From positions 92,618 to 156,617 of the forward strand of contig CAIXFN010000034.1 of the NCBI GenBank assembly GCA_903918755.1: 64,000 bases of DNA, given 5' to 3'. Origin of the DNA: an uncultured Pedosphaera sp. (GTDB lineage: Bacteria > Verrucomicrobiota > Verrucomicrobiia > Limisphaerales > Pedosphaeraceae). The position numbers and the translations under genes were made by a program. The notes below the pieces were generated by a model. It was given only the letters and a program-made list of their open reading frames with translations. It made no database searches and was not told where the DNA came from. Positions 8,728 through 17,859 of this stretch are shown here, piece by piece. The stretch's first letter is position 1. Each line of letters opens with the position of its first letter.

Positions 8728-11700
8728 TCATTGGATTTCGGGCAGCTTGGCCAGGGCCGCCAGGATTTCTTCGTATTGAAAGTTGCGTGAAAGACCGAGG
8801 AGATGTTCTTCCGCCGCTGGGGATTGTTTACCCAACTGGGCCGCCAGCTTTTCCACCTGGTCGATGCGAGCCGCCAGCGCCGCTTTGTGCAATTCGGTTA
8901 CGAATTCCCGGGGGACATTCCGCAGCGTTTCCACGAAAGCCGCTTCCCGGAGAGCATCCGGGACCGCCTCCTGTTTTTGAATAACAGCGGGGGCACCGTA
9001 GGTAACGCCAAGGATTTCCCCAATCGCACTGAGCAGCTCCCCCTCGCGATAGGGCTTCATCAGTAAACCGTGTCCGCCGGCCTTGAGAACGTCGCCGTGG
9101 GTTTCGGGCAGCCCACTCGCGGTCAGCGCGACAATGATCGCTCGCGCATCGTTCGTCTTCATCCGGCGAATGGCCTCGACGCCGCCCATGCCGGGCATGC
9201 GAATGTCCATCAACACCAGTCTGGGTTTCCAATCGGTTTGCCGGCGAAGCCCTTCTTCCCCATTTGCCGCGAGTCGCACTTCGAATCCCGTCCGCATCAA
9301 GAGGTCGGCCAGCACGTCCCGGTTGCTCGAAACGTCGTCCACCACGAGCACCTTGCAGCCAAGGTACTGACTATCCAGGCGCAGATCATGACGCGGCGGG
9401 ATGGTGGGAATGGGCGCGGTGGCCCCTGCGGGGAAGGAAAATGAAAAGGAACTGCCTTGCCCAAGGCGACTCGCCGCCGTCAAATCCCCCTTCATCATTC
9501 GGGCAAACGTGCGGCTGATGGTAAGTCCTAGGCCGGCTCCGCCCGCGAGCACTCCCGAGTCGGTTTGTTCAAAGGCCTGGAAGATGCGCTCGAGGTCTTC
9601 CTCGGGTATTCCCGGGCCGGTATCCGCCACTTCGATCGTGATTTGAAACCTCGCCACATCCAGTGGGCGCGCGGAAGTTTTGACCGTGACGCTGCCCGAG
9701 CCGGTGAATTTTACCGCGTTACCCAGGAGATTGATCAGGACCTGCCGCACTTTCTGGGCGTCGCCCAGAATAAATCCGGGAACCGTGGCATCCCTCGAAA
9801 AAATCAGCCGTAACCCTTTGCGCGCCGCCAGGGGCACGAACATCCGCTCGACCTGCTGCAGCAGCCCTCCCAGATCGAATGGCTCATTCACCACTGAGGT
9901 GCGCCCGGTTTCAATGCGGGACATCTCCAGCACGTCATTGACGACCTGCAGCAGGTGATCGCCACTGGATCGGATCACGGAGATTTTTCGTTTTTGCGCC
10001 TCGGAAATCCCCGCGTCGTTCTCGAGCAATTGGGCGTAACCGAGGATCGCATTGAGCGGTGTCCGAATCTCATGAGAGATGTTGGCCAGGAACAGGCTTT
10101 TCGCACGATTGCCTTTTTCGGCGCCTTCTTTGGCGATAATTAAATCCTTGGTTCGACTCACGACGAGTAATTCCAAGCCCTCCCGGTACTTGCGCAACTC
10201 CAGGTAGCTGATGAGCATTTCGGTCAACGAATTCAGCAGCGTTCTTTCTTCCGCGAGGAACGGCCCTTCCTGGGCTGTGGGAAGCTGCTGGAGATAAACG
10301 ACCTCAATGAAACCGACGCCATCGGAAATGGAAAAAGGCGCGCATTGCTTCCAGGCCGAATCGCGCCACCCCCCGGTTGTTACCTGGATCTCGCCGAAGA
10401 CAATTCGCGCTTCGCAGCATTCCGAAAACCGCCAGGCCGCCGGCAGTAGAACAATCCATTCGCCGAGCAGCGCCTCCAAACTTGAATGCTCGCGTTGCAA
10501 CAATTGCGCCGTCTGGTGGAGCAGGCGCAACTCCTTGATCCGATCCCGCAAATCCCCCAGCAGTAGTTCACGCTCCTGCTGCGCCTGTTTTTGCGTGCTG
10601 ACATCGCGGCAGACCGTGGAATAAAAATCGACCCCGCCAGCCTCCGTTTGGTGGGCGATGATGACTTGAGAAACGGGAATCTCGCGCCCATCGGCGGCCA
10701 GCAGCGAGGTTTCCCCCACCCACAAACCGCGGCGGCGGGCCTCTGGCAGGCTTTCCTCGAAAACGCGCTGAATCGCCCATGGAGGATGGATTTCCCGGAT
10801 GTTGAGCGAAGCGACGATGTGGTCTTCCGGCAGCCCAATCATTCTCCGACCGGCCTTGTTGACGTAAAGGACCGCCCCGTGCGGATCCGCAAAAGCCACA
10901 AAATCGCTGGTGGCTTCCATCACCGAAGCGAGCCGGGCCTTCTCATTGGCCAAAACTCGTTGCTGTTCGAGACGCTGGAGCTGGCGTTGCCACCTCTGGC
11001 GATCGGCATACCACGCAGCCAGGCCAATCACGGCGACCGTGCCGCCCAGCAACCCGATTCGGAACCAGAGCCGCTGCCAAAAAAATGGCGTGACGAAAAG
11101 TTCGAGCGAGATGCCGCGCTCGTTCCAGACACCATCATTGTTCGCCGCTTTAATCCGAAACTTGATGGGACCGGGCGCGGAAACCGGAAACACAATACTG
11201 CGTTGGCCGTCCGCATCCACCCATTGCCCGGAGTCATTGAGCATGTATTTGAACCGGACTTTTTCCGCCGCTGCAAAACTGAGGGCGTTGTAGTAGATTC
11301 CAAGCTCACGCGTGCCCGCGGGCGCCGCCGTGCTCGCTTGCTCGGACCATTCCAACTCACCCAATTTGCCGGTGGCATCGCGGTAAGTGAGTTTATCAAT
11401 GACGACGACCGGCACATTCGTGTTCAAGTGGAGGTTTTTCGGATCCACCATGGCGACTCCGCGAAGCGTCGTGAACCAGAGGCGTCCGGCGCTGTCTTTG
11501 ATGGCGTTGTTTTGAAAAGCGAACGAGCAACTGGAACTCCCCAGTCCATCGGCGCTATCAAACACCTGAAACTCCAGATCGTTTGAATTGGCATCCATGG
11601 CTGACTCAACGGCTGCTTTGGCAACGCGAACGACGCCCCGGTTGGAGGGCAGCCAGAAATAGCCGGCCCCATCAGCCACAAAAGCGCCGAGTCGCGGCGG

Positions 11701-13365
11701 AAGCCCCTGTTTCACGCCCACTTCAGCCAGCCGCCCATCCTTAAACCGGGCGAGCTTCGCGGCCTTGATAACCAACCAGATCGCTTCCGGTGTTGCAGCG
11801 ATATGGAGCGCGCCTTTGATGGGAGATCCATCGCCCGTTCGGACCTCCTGCCATCGCACCTCATCCCAACGGAACACCCCGCGCATGCCCGCCGCCCAAA
11901 TCGACCCGTCACTGGCATTTTCCGCAATGGATTGGATCGTGCCGAAGCCAGCCTGACCGGGCGGTTGCTGCAGAATCCACTCGTTGTCCTGCCGTTTCCA
12001 GAAGCCCTGCTCGCTGCCAATCCAAACCCTCCCTTTGGAATCTTCCAACAAAGCGTGAACGTTCAGGCGCTCATCGGCCTTGCGGAGAACCAGCCTGATC
12101 CGGTTTTCGTTTACCCTGGCAAGTCCGCTGGCGGTTCCCAGCCAAACGTTCCCGGTCCGATCTTTGAGGATCGTTTCCACGAAATCTGCGGCCGGTTCGG
12201 TGCGGTCAAACCGCTGCAGCGGTTGGCCACTTTCGAGGGCAAACAATCCCTTGCCAAACGTTCCCACCAGCAATCTTCCCGGCGCAATCTCGGCCAGTGA
12301 CGACAGCGTGCGATCGGGCAGGCCTTGGTCGCGCCCAAAGTTCCGAAAGTTTCGGTGCTTAAACCTGAGCAAACCGCCGGCTGATCCGACCCAGATGTTT
12401 TCTTCCTTGTCTTCAAACACAACTCGAACGCCATCGTGAGGGAGGCCGTTCTGAGAAGTCCAATGCTTCACCCCTCCCGCCGGGGACACGCGATAAAGTC
12501 CCAATCCCGTGGTCGTGATCCAGATGTTGCTCTTCGTGTCTTCATATAGAGCCCAAGCCCCTGCGAGGGTATTGAAGCTTGGCGGAAGGCCAATTTCCGA
12601 TTGAATCTGCTCGCCCTGGAGTCGGCGCAGCTTTGCGCCCGTTACCGTAATGATGTCACCCTGCCGTCCTTGACCGAGCAATTGAAAGAGGTTCGTCACC
12701 GCCCCGGATAATCGCGAGCTTTCCCATTGGTTATCATTCCAGAATCCGAAGAACCCCTGTTGTCCTACCCAAATGCGCCCGAATGAATCCACCGCTCCCA
12801 GATAGCCGAAACCAACTTTCCCCGGAGGGGCGGGCAATTGCTCGCATTTTCCCTTGCGCGCCCGGTAAACCCTGCCGTCAAAAGTGGTCAGGCAAATGAC
12901 GCCCTTTCGTTCGGAAAATGAACGCGCGTAACTTCCCATGGCCACCTCCGGCTGGGGCGTCCATTTCCTTCCCTCGTTAACCACCAGGCCTTCCGTGGTG
13001 CTGAACCAAAGTCGGCCGTTGGCTTCCTGATGCATGGCCACGATCGCCGCACCGGGCAAGGCGGGGGTGTTGGCGGGATTCAGGGTCGTGAATTTGACCC
13101 CGTCGTAATTGACGAGGCCGCCGAACGTACTAAACCAGAGCCCGCCCTGCGGTGTCTGGTAGATTGACGTCACCGTTTCATCCGGGAGGCCCTGCTCGGT
13201 CCCCCAATTATCGATGATGAATTCCTCGTCATCCGGGTTTGCGGCCGCGGCCGCGGGACCTGCCTCCAGCCAGAGCAAAAGCAGCCCGACACAAAGGACA
13301 AAGCTTTTCCTCACGCTCGCAAAAAGCGGCACGGCAGTGTCCCGGCGATGGTGGTCCCTGGTCAC
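8728..13365 (-). CDS. Two-component hybrid sensor with Reg_prop propeller and Y_Y_Y domain
   Basis: A 1545-residue membrane sensor of the BT4673-like class. A signal peptide (about 19-42) is followed by two periplasmic seven-bladed propellers built of Reg_prop repeats (for example LWFSTFGGLVNYDG, IWVGSAGGLLRF, VWLGTASGLARV). A Y_Y_Y Ig-like domain (about 690-760), one transmembrane helix (about 770-790) and a PAS domain follow. Then come a linker shared with the six-PAS kinase (about 940-1075), HisKA with His1098 in NISHEIRTPLNAILGYA, HATPase (GAGLGLTISRTFA), REC with Asp1387 in LMDIRMPGMGGV, and a C-terminal module. Members of this class often sense polysaccharide products. No AraC output domain is fused, so an unlinked regulator or internal relay is needed. 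Confidence 0.92.
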   Translation of the reverse strand: MTRDHHRRDTAVPLFASVRKSFVLCVGLLLLWLEAGPAAAAANPDDEEFIIDNWGTEQGLPDETVTSIYQTPQGGLWFSTFGGLVNYDGVKFTTLNPANTPALPGAAIVAMHQEANGRLWFSTTEGLVVNEGRKWTPQPEVAMGSYARSFSERKGVICLTTFDGRVYRARKGKCEQLPAPPGKVGFGYLGAVDSFGRIWVGQQGFFGFWNDNQWESSRLSGAVTNLFQLLGQGRQGDIITVTGAKLRRLQGEQIQSEIGLPPSFNTLAGAWALYEDTKSNIWITTTGLGLYRVSPAGGVKHWTSQNGLPHDGVRVVFEDKEENIWVGSAGGLLRFKHRNFRNFGRDQGLPDRTLSSLAEIAPGRLLVGTFGKGLFALESGQPLQRFDRTEPAADFVETILKDRTGNVWLGTASGLARVNENRIRLVLRKADERLNVHALLEDSKGRVWIGSEQGFWKRQDNEWILQQPPGQAGFGTIQSIAENASDGSIWAAGMRGVFRWDEVRWQEVRTGDGSPIKGALHIAATPEAIWLVIKAAKLARFKDGRLAEVGVKQGLPPRLGAFVADGAGYFWLPSNRGVVRVAKAAVESAMDANSNDLEFQVFDSADGLGSSSCSFAFQNNAIKDSAGRLWFTTLRGVAMVDPKNLHLNTNVPVVVIDKLTYRDATGKLGELEWSEQASTAAPAGTRELGIYYNALSFAAAEKVRFKYMLNDSGQWVDADGQRSIVFPVSAPGPIKFRIKAANNDGVWNERGISLELFVTPFFWQRLWFRIGLLGGTVAVIGLAAWYADRQRWQRQLQRLEQQRVLANEKARLASVMEATSDFVAFADPHGAVLYVNKAGRRMIGLPEDHIVASLNIREIHPPWAIQRVFEESLPEARRRGLWVGETSLLAADGREIPVSQVIIAHQTEAGGVDFYSTVCRDVSTQKQAQQERELLLGDLRDRIKELRLLHQTAQLLQREHSSLEALLGEWIVLLPAAWRFSECCEARIVFGEIQVTTGGWRDSAWKQCAPFSISDGVGFIEVVYLQQLPTAQEGPFLAEERTLLNSLTEMLISYLELRKYREGLELLVVSRTKDLIIAKEGAEKGNRAKSLFLANISHEIRTPLNAILGYAQLLENDAGISEAQKRKISVIRSSGDHLLQVVNDVLEMSRIETGRTSVVNEPFDLGGLLQQVERMFVPLAARKGLRLIFSRDATVPGFILGDAQKVRQVLINLLGNAVKFTGSGSVTVKTSARPLDVARFQITIEVADTGPGIPEEDLERIFQAFEQTDSGVLAGGAGLGLTISRTFARMMKGDLTAASRLGQGSSFSFSFPAGATAPIPTIPPRHDLRLDSQYLGCKVLVVDDVSSNRDVLADLLMRTGFEVRLAANGEEGLRRQTDWKPRLVLMDIRMPGMGGVEAIRRMKTNDARAIIVALTASGLPETHGDVLKAGGHGLLMKPYREGELLSAIGEILGVTYGAPAVIQKQEAVPDALREAAFVETLRNVPREFVTELHKAALAARIDQVEKLAAQLGKQSPAAEEHLLGLSRNFQYEEILAALAKLPEIQ

Positions 13366-13615
13366 TCCTTCTGTTTACACATTTGGAGTCTAAAACGCAC
13401 GCTCATTTAGCCCCCGGGTTTGGTTGCCCCACCGTTGCCTGCCGGGTTTGGCCCATCGCCTGCGATTGCCGGTTGGAGGGACAATTCTCTCGCGCGCACC
13501 AATCGCGGGACACCTCGTGCACGTCCCAAAAGGTCCCGCAAGAGAGCCACCGGCAGCCGGCTCCCGGCGAATCATGCCCGCCGAACCGAGCGGGCTTTGC
13601 CCCCCCCTGGCAAAG
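13366..13615. other. Intergenic stretch without a gene
   Basis: Upstream region of the propeller-type hybrid kinase and downstream of hpnJ. Reading frames here lack family resemblance or a credible start, and no clear promoter was recognised. Confidence 0.6.
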
Positions 13616-13648
13616 CAAAAAGCCCGCTGCCAGGGAAAGCAGCGGGCT
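13616..13648 (-). terminator. Rho-independent terminator of the hopanoid operon
   Basis: A 10-bp perfect GC-rich stem (13621-13630 with 13639-13648, eight-base loop) is followed on the minus strand by a short U-run (13616-13620). It lies 50 bases beyond the hpnJ stop codon. Its sequence differs from the terminator behind the hpnJ remnant at 974-1264. Confidence 0.85.
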
Positions 13649-13698
13649 CCAAGTTGGTGGGGTTTAGCACGAGCCAACCCCATCAGCGGAAATGTGAT

Positions 13699-15150
13699 TT
13701 AGGCCGCAGCCGCTTTCGAGGCGGCGAGGTCGTCGCGCCGTTGGGACATCGTGGTGAAGAACTCGTAGCCTTCGCGGAGGCGACGCACGCAGACATCCTT
13801 GTCCTGCAGCATCGTCTTGATGATCCGGAGGATCGGCTTGGGCCGCAGGTAATAACGGCGGTAGAATTTCTCCACAGACTCGAAAATCTCCTCTTTGGAC
13901 AGGCCGGGATATTCGAGCGTGGATTGTTGCAAACCGTCGCCTTCCACGAGGTCGGTCTTGTCCTTCTTCGCAAACCAGCCGTTCTGGCGGGCCATGTCGT
14001 AGAGTTCCGTGCCGGGATAGGGGGCGGCGAGGGAAACCTGGATGCTGAACACGTCGAGTTCCATCGCGTAACGGATGGTTTCCTCGATGGTTTCGCGCGT
14101 TTCCACCGGCAGCCCGAGAATGAAAGTGCCGTGGATGATCACGCCCACATCCTTACAGGCTTTGGTGAAGCGTTTCGCCTCCTCAATGTTGATGCCCTTC
14201 TTGATGCGGTCCAAAATCGCCTGGTTGCCGGATTCGTAGCCGACCAGGAACAGGCGCAGGCCGCAATCCTTCATCAGCTTGATGGTGTCATAATTGACGT
14301 TCGCACGGCTGTTGCACGACCACGTCAACCCCAAAGGCTTGAGCTTTTGCGCGATTTCCCGGGCGCGGGGCAGGTTGGCGGTGAAAGTGTCGTCATCAAA
14401 GAAGAACTCCTCGACCTGCGGGAAGAGTTTCTTGGCGTGGGCCATTTCCGCCGCCACGTTTTCGGGCGAACGAACGCGGTATTTATGCCCGCCGATGGTC
14501 TGCGGCCACAGGCAGAACGTGCACTGCGCCGGGCAGCCGCGGCCCGTATATAGGGATACATACGGATCGTTCAGATAACCGATGGAGTACTTCTCAATCT
14601 GGAGATCGCGTTTGTAAACATCCGTCACCCAGGGGAGGGAATCCATGTCATGGATCAGCTCGCGCTCGGGGTTGTGGACCACTTTGCCGTCCTTGCGGTA
14701 GGAGAGCCCGTTCACTTCGGCCAAAGGCCGGCCTTCGGCCACTTCCTTGCAGGTGAAATCAAATTCCTTGCGGCCGACCCAGTCAATGGCCGGGGACGCC
14801 TTCAAGGTTTCCGTGGGCAGCACCGCGGCGTGCGCGCCGACGAAGCCGATCATGGTCCCGGGTTTCTGGGATTTGATGGCCTCGGCCACCTTCGCATCAT
14901 TGCGGAGGGAGGGCGTGGAGGTGTGGATGATCACGTGGTCATACTGCTTGGCCTCCGCCAGGCAGGTCGCCACATCAATGTCATGCGGTGGGCAATCCAT
15001 CAACTTGCTGCCCGGAACGAGGGCGGCGGGTTGCGCCAACCAGGTGGGATACCAGAACGAGCGGATTTCGCGCTTGGCCTGATACCGCGCTCCGGCACCG
15101 CCGTCAAAGCCGTCGAAGGACGGCGGGGAAAGGAACAGGGTCTTGCTCAT
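13699..15150 (-). CDS. hpnJ: HpnJ-like B12-binding radical SAM protein (hopanoid cyclitol ether formation)
   Basis: A 483-residue cobalamin-binding radical SAM enzyme. The N-terminal half is the B12-binding region (about 1-150). The radical SAM core carries Cys206, Cys210 and Cys213 in GRGCPAQCTFCLWPQT, followed by EEFFFDDDTFTANLPRARE and a GTFILGLPVETRETIEET segment typical of the family. The whole reads as HpnJ, the enzyme family tied to bacteriohopanetetrol cyclitol ether synthesis. It lies 87 bases behind hpnH on the same strand and is closed by a terminator. A broken copy of its 3' end is found 12.4 kb away. No squalene-hopene cyclase gene is in the window. Confidence 0.85.
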   Translation of the reverse strand: MSKTLFLSPPSFDGFDGGAGARYQAKREIRSFWYPTWLAQPAALVPGSKLMDCPPHDIDVATCLAEAKQYDHVIIHTSTPSLRNDAKVAEAIKSQKPGTMIGFVGAHAAVLPTETLKASPAIDWVGRKEFDFTCKEVAEGRPLAEVNGLSYRKDGKVVHNPERELIHDMDSLPWVTDVYKRDLQIEKYSIGYLNDPYVSLYTGRGCPAQCTFCLWPQTIGGHKYRVRSPENVAAEMAHAKKLFPQVEEFFFDDDTFTANLPRAREIAQKLKPLGLTWSCNSRANVNYDTIKLMKDCGLRLFLVGYESGNQAILDRIKKGINIEEAKRFTKACKDVGVIIHGTFILGLPVETRETIEETIRYAMELDVFSIQVSLAAPYPGTELYDMARQNGWFAKKDKTDLVEGDGLQQSTLEYPGLSKEEIFESVEKFYRRYYLRPKPILRIIKTMLQDKDVCVRRLREGYEFFTTMSQRRDDLAASKAAAA

Positions 15151-15237
15151 AAATTATAGATAAGATTAGAATTTTAGGGGTGCTCCGGGTACAATAAAGC
15201 GGCAGGCAGTTCCTTCCGCCCCGGTGACCACCTGCAC

Positions 15238-16653
15238 TTAGGTGTTTTTCTTGGCCGCCGCGATCTTCGCGAGCAAATCATCCCGCTGCGTCGAATCGCC
15301 CGTGCCGCAACTCTCCCCTTCGGCGTGCGAATGCGTTTCTTCCTTGCGGCTGAACGCGGCCTGCGCCCCATTCATCGCCGCGCGCGGCGAATTGATCGCG
15401 GCCTTGGCCTCGGCCAGATGGCCCTTGCCAATGGAAACTCCGTTGAAAGCTTTGACCTGCAAACCCGCGTAATAAGGCTTGGGTTTTGCCCCAAAATTAT
15501 AGCGGATGTTTTTCCAGGTGTCCCCGGACTGGTAATTGGTCCCCAGCGCACCGCTCGGGTCGTAACCGCAATGGACCATGCAGTTCTCGCACCGGGCATC
15601 GCGGGCCACCCCATTGACGACGCCATATTTCTCCCATTGGACCTTTTCCAGCATCTCGTGGTAATGCGGATAATGGCCGTCCGTCATCAAATAACAAGGA
15701 GCCTTCCAACCGCGAATATTGCGGGTGGGAATCGCCCACGCGGTGCAGGTCAGATCGCGTTTGCCCGCGAGAAATTCCTGGTAAACGGTGGTCCCAAAAA
15801 TGGTAAAGCGCTGGCCCCATTCCTCGATCCGGGCAAATTTCTTCTTGGTGGCGGCCCGGGTGAGGAAGAAATCCTCGGGCTGTTTGCCCAGTCGGGAAAC
15901 CATGTCTTTCTTGGCCGCGTCGTATTCGTAACCAGGCGAGATCGTGTGGCCGTCCACCTCCAGGGCCGAGAAATACTCGAACATCTGTTCGATTTCGGCC
16001 ATATCGGTCTCCTTGTACACGGTGGTGTTCGTGGCCACTTGGTAACCGAGAAGTTTGGCCATTTTGACCGCCTCGACGCATTCCTTGAACACGCCTTCGC
16101 GCTCCACGATCAAATCATGGGTATATTCCAAGCCGTCCACATGGACATTCCAATACATCCATTTGCTGGGCTTGATCGTGGGCCGGCCATCCGTCTTGCC
16201 CTTGCGGATGGATTCCGCCTCTTTGTCGGTGATGAGCTTCCGGGACAACAATTCGACAAGGGTGGGCTCCTGGGCGGCCGAATACGTTGCGGCCAGGTAA
16301 TCGCGCATTTTTTTCCGCATGAACACGCCGTTCGTGCAGATGTAAATAATCCGGCCTTGGGCCTCCAAACCGGCGACCAACTCCTCAATTTTCGGATAGA
16401 TGAGCGGTTCACCACCGCAAATGGACACCATGGGGGCATCGCATTCCGCGGCGGACGCCAGACAATCCTCCAAGGGCATCATGTCCTTGAGATTGGTGGA
16501 ATACTCGCGAATGCGGCCGCACCCGGTACAGGTGAGGTTGCAGGTGTGCAACGGTTCCAACTGCAAAACCAGGGCGAACTTGGGTGTTCGCCGCAACTTG
16601 TGCTTGATGATGTGCCGGGCGATTTTGACCGTCAGGGCAAGAGGAAAACGCAT
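15238..16653 (-). CDS. hpnH: HpnH-like radical SAM adenosyl-hopene synthase
   Basis: Radical SAM protein of the HpnH family, which joins an adenosyl group to diploptene in the first step of hopanoid side-chain extension. Cys38, Cys42 and Cys45 lie in HTCNLTCTGCGRIREY, followed by ICGGEPLIYP and YICTNGVF. The C-terminal half has the conserved APCYLMTDGHYP and CENCMVHCGYDPSGAL stretches, the latter probably part of the auxiliary C-terminal domain. At 471 residues it is longer than common HpnH (about 330-390). The extra length is an insertion of about 45 residues near 120-165 and a Lys/Ala-rich C-terminal tail. It starts six bases after the small lipoprotein gene with no clear ribosome site, which suggests coupling. 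Confidence 0.85.
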   Translation of the reverse strand: MRFPLALTVKIARHIIKHKLRRTPKFALVLQLEPLHTCNLTCTGCGRIREYSTNLKDMMPLEDCLASAAECDAPMVSICGGEPLIYPKIEELVAGLEAQGRIIYICTNGVFMRKKMRDYLAATYSAAQEPTLVELLSRKLITDKEAESIRKGKTDGRPTIKPSKWMYWNVHVDGLEYTHDLIVEREGVFKECVEAVKMAKLLGYQVATNTTVYKETDMAEIEQMFEYFSALEVDGHTISPGYEYDAAKKDMVSRLGKQPEDFFLTRAATKKKFARIEEWGQRFTIFGTTVYQEFLAGKRDLTCTAWAIPTRNIRGWKAPCYLMTDGHYPHYHEMLEKVQWEKYGVVNGVARDARCENCMVHCGYDPSGALGTNYQSGDTWKNIRYNFGAKPKPYYAGLQVKAFNGVSIGKGHLAEAKAAINSPRAAMNGAQAAFSRKEETHSHAEGESCGTGDSTQRDDLLAKIAAAKKNT

Positions 16654-16659
16654 ATTAAG

Positions 16660-16875
16660 TTATTGGGCCTGAATTGCTTGCAAATCCGCTGGTGGTTCGG
16701 AAACAGGGCTTTCTGGAAAGGTTGGAACAGCCTGGGGCTGGGCTTTGAGCAGCCCCGGCAGAAAGAAGCCGGCGGGCGAGACGCTCTTCGTCCCGCTAAA
16801 ACCACCGCATCCGGTCACGCCCGTGAGCGTCACCACTGCCAACATCTGCTGAATCCAACGACAATTCAATTTCAT
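16660..16875 (-). CDS. Small lipoprotein heading the hopanoid operon
   Basis: A 71-residue protein with a short basic start, a hydrophobic core and a lipobox (LTGVTGC, Cys23), then a short Pro/Ala-rich mature part. A GAAAGG ribosome site lies just before the ATG at 16875. The stop is six bases before hpnH. I do not recognise the family. The tight spacing suggests it is co-transcribed with hpnH and hpnJ, perhaps acting at the membrane where hopanoids are modified or moved, which is inference. It is divergent from the TPR-like gene across only 33 bases. Confidence 0.75.
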   Translation of the reverse strand: MKLNCRWIQQMLAVVTLTGVTGCGGFSGTKSVSPAGFFLPGLLKAQPQAVPTFPESPVSEPPADLQAIQAQ

Positions 16876-16908
16876 AACTAGACCTTTCAGTATAAAGTTA
16901 CGGAGGTC

Positions 16909-17772
16909 ATGTTGGCAACATCTATTTCCGCTCGAACCGGCCCCGCTCGCCCCGCTAAATCGGGTCTCAAAGGCGCGATCCTTAAACGAATCGCCCTGGC
17001 CCCACTTTGCGGCTTGCTGCTGCTGGGTGCTGAAAAACTTCTGGCGGTTGACGATCCGGCGGTCCCCAGCCAGGCCAATATGACAAAATATGGTGAGCGA
17101 ATGCACGACATTTTTCTCACCGCGCAGACCAGACTCAAAGAACACCCCGACGATCCGGCGGCGGCCTGGCAATTTGCCCGCGCTTGTTTTGACTGGGCGG
17201 ACCTGGCGGAAACGAAGGCACAGCGCGTGAGCATCGCCGAACAAGGGGTCGCGGCCTGCCGTGCCAATCTGGCGCGCGAATCCAATTCCGCCCCCAGCCA
17301 CTACTACCTGGGGATGAATCTCGGGCAGATTGCCCAAACCAAGCGTTTGAGCGCGCTCGACTTGGTGGCTCAAATGGAAACCGAATTTGTGCTCGTGAAG
17401 ACCCTGGACCCCAAATTCGATTTCGCCGGCCCCGACCGCAACCTTGGTTTGCTTTATCGTGACGCCCCCGGTTGGCCTCTCAGCATTGGCAATAAAGCCA
17501 AAGCCCGGCAACACCTCGACCAGTGCGTTACCCTGGCCCCGGAATACCCCGAAAACTGGCTGAACCGGATCGAAGCGGAAGTTCAGTGGGGGGAGAATTC
17601 GCGCGCGCGCGATGATTTGAAATCCCTGGATGGAATCTGGTCCCACGCCCGGCTGCAATTTACCGGGCTGGAATGGCATTCCAGTTGGGCGGATTGGAAC
17701 CAGCGCCGGGCAAAATTGGCCACCCAGGCGGCGGAATCATCCAAGTCCAGGAATGGATCGCGCCGACCATGA
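16909..17772 (+). CDS. Secreted TPR-like protein
   Basis: A 287-residue protein with a basic N-terminus and a hydrophobic segment (LAPLCGLLLLGAEKLLA) followed by helical repeats. Features such as HPDDPAAAWQFARACFDWADLA, SHYYLGMNLGQIA and a late DQCVTLAPEYPENWLNRIEAE block have TPR character. It resembles TatT-like or generic tetratricopeptide periplasmic proteins. It probably forms a protein-protein interaction surface in the periplasm. The neighbouring divergent operon makes hopanoid enzymes; a functional link is possible but not shown. The first ATG at 16909 is used; no strong ribosome site is visible. Confidence 0.65.
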   Translation: MLATSISARTGPARPAKSGLKGAILKRIALAPLCGLLLLGAEKLLAVDDPAVPSQANMTKYGERMHDIFLTAQTRLKEHPDDPAAAWQFARACFDWADLAETKAQRVSIAEQGVAACRANLARESNSAPSHYYLGMNLGQIAQTKRLSALDLVAQMETEFVLVKTLDPKFDFAGPDRNLGLLYRDAPGWPLSIGNKAKARQHLDQCVTLAPEYPENWLNRIEAEVQWGENSRARDDLKSLDGIWSHARLQFTGLEWHSSWADWNQRRAKLATQAAESSKSRNGSRRP

Positions 17773-17859
17773 TCCCGGAAACTTTCATTGACCGGGCTCC
17801 GGGCGCCACAGTGCGCTAACCAACAAAACGGGAACCCGCCACCCGCGAGTGATCAGCGG

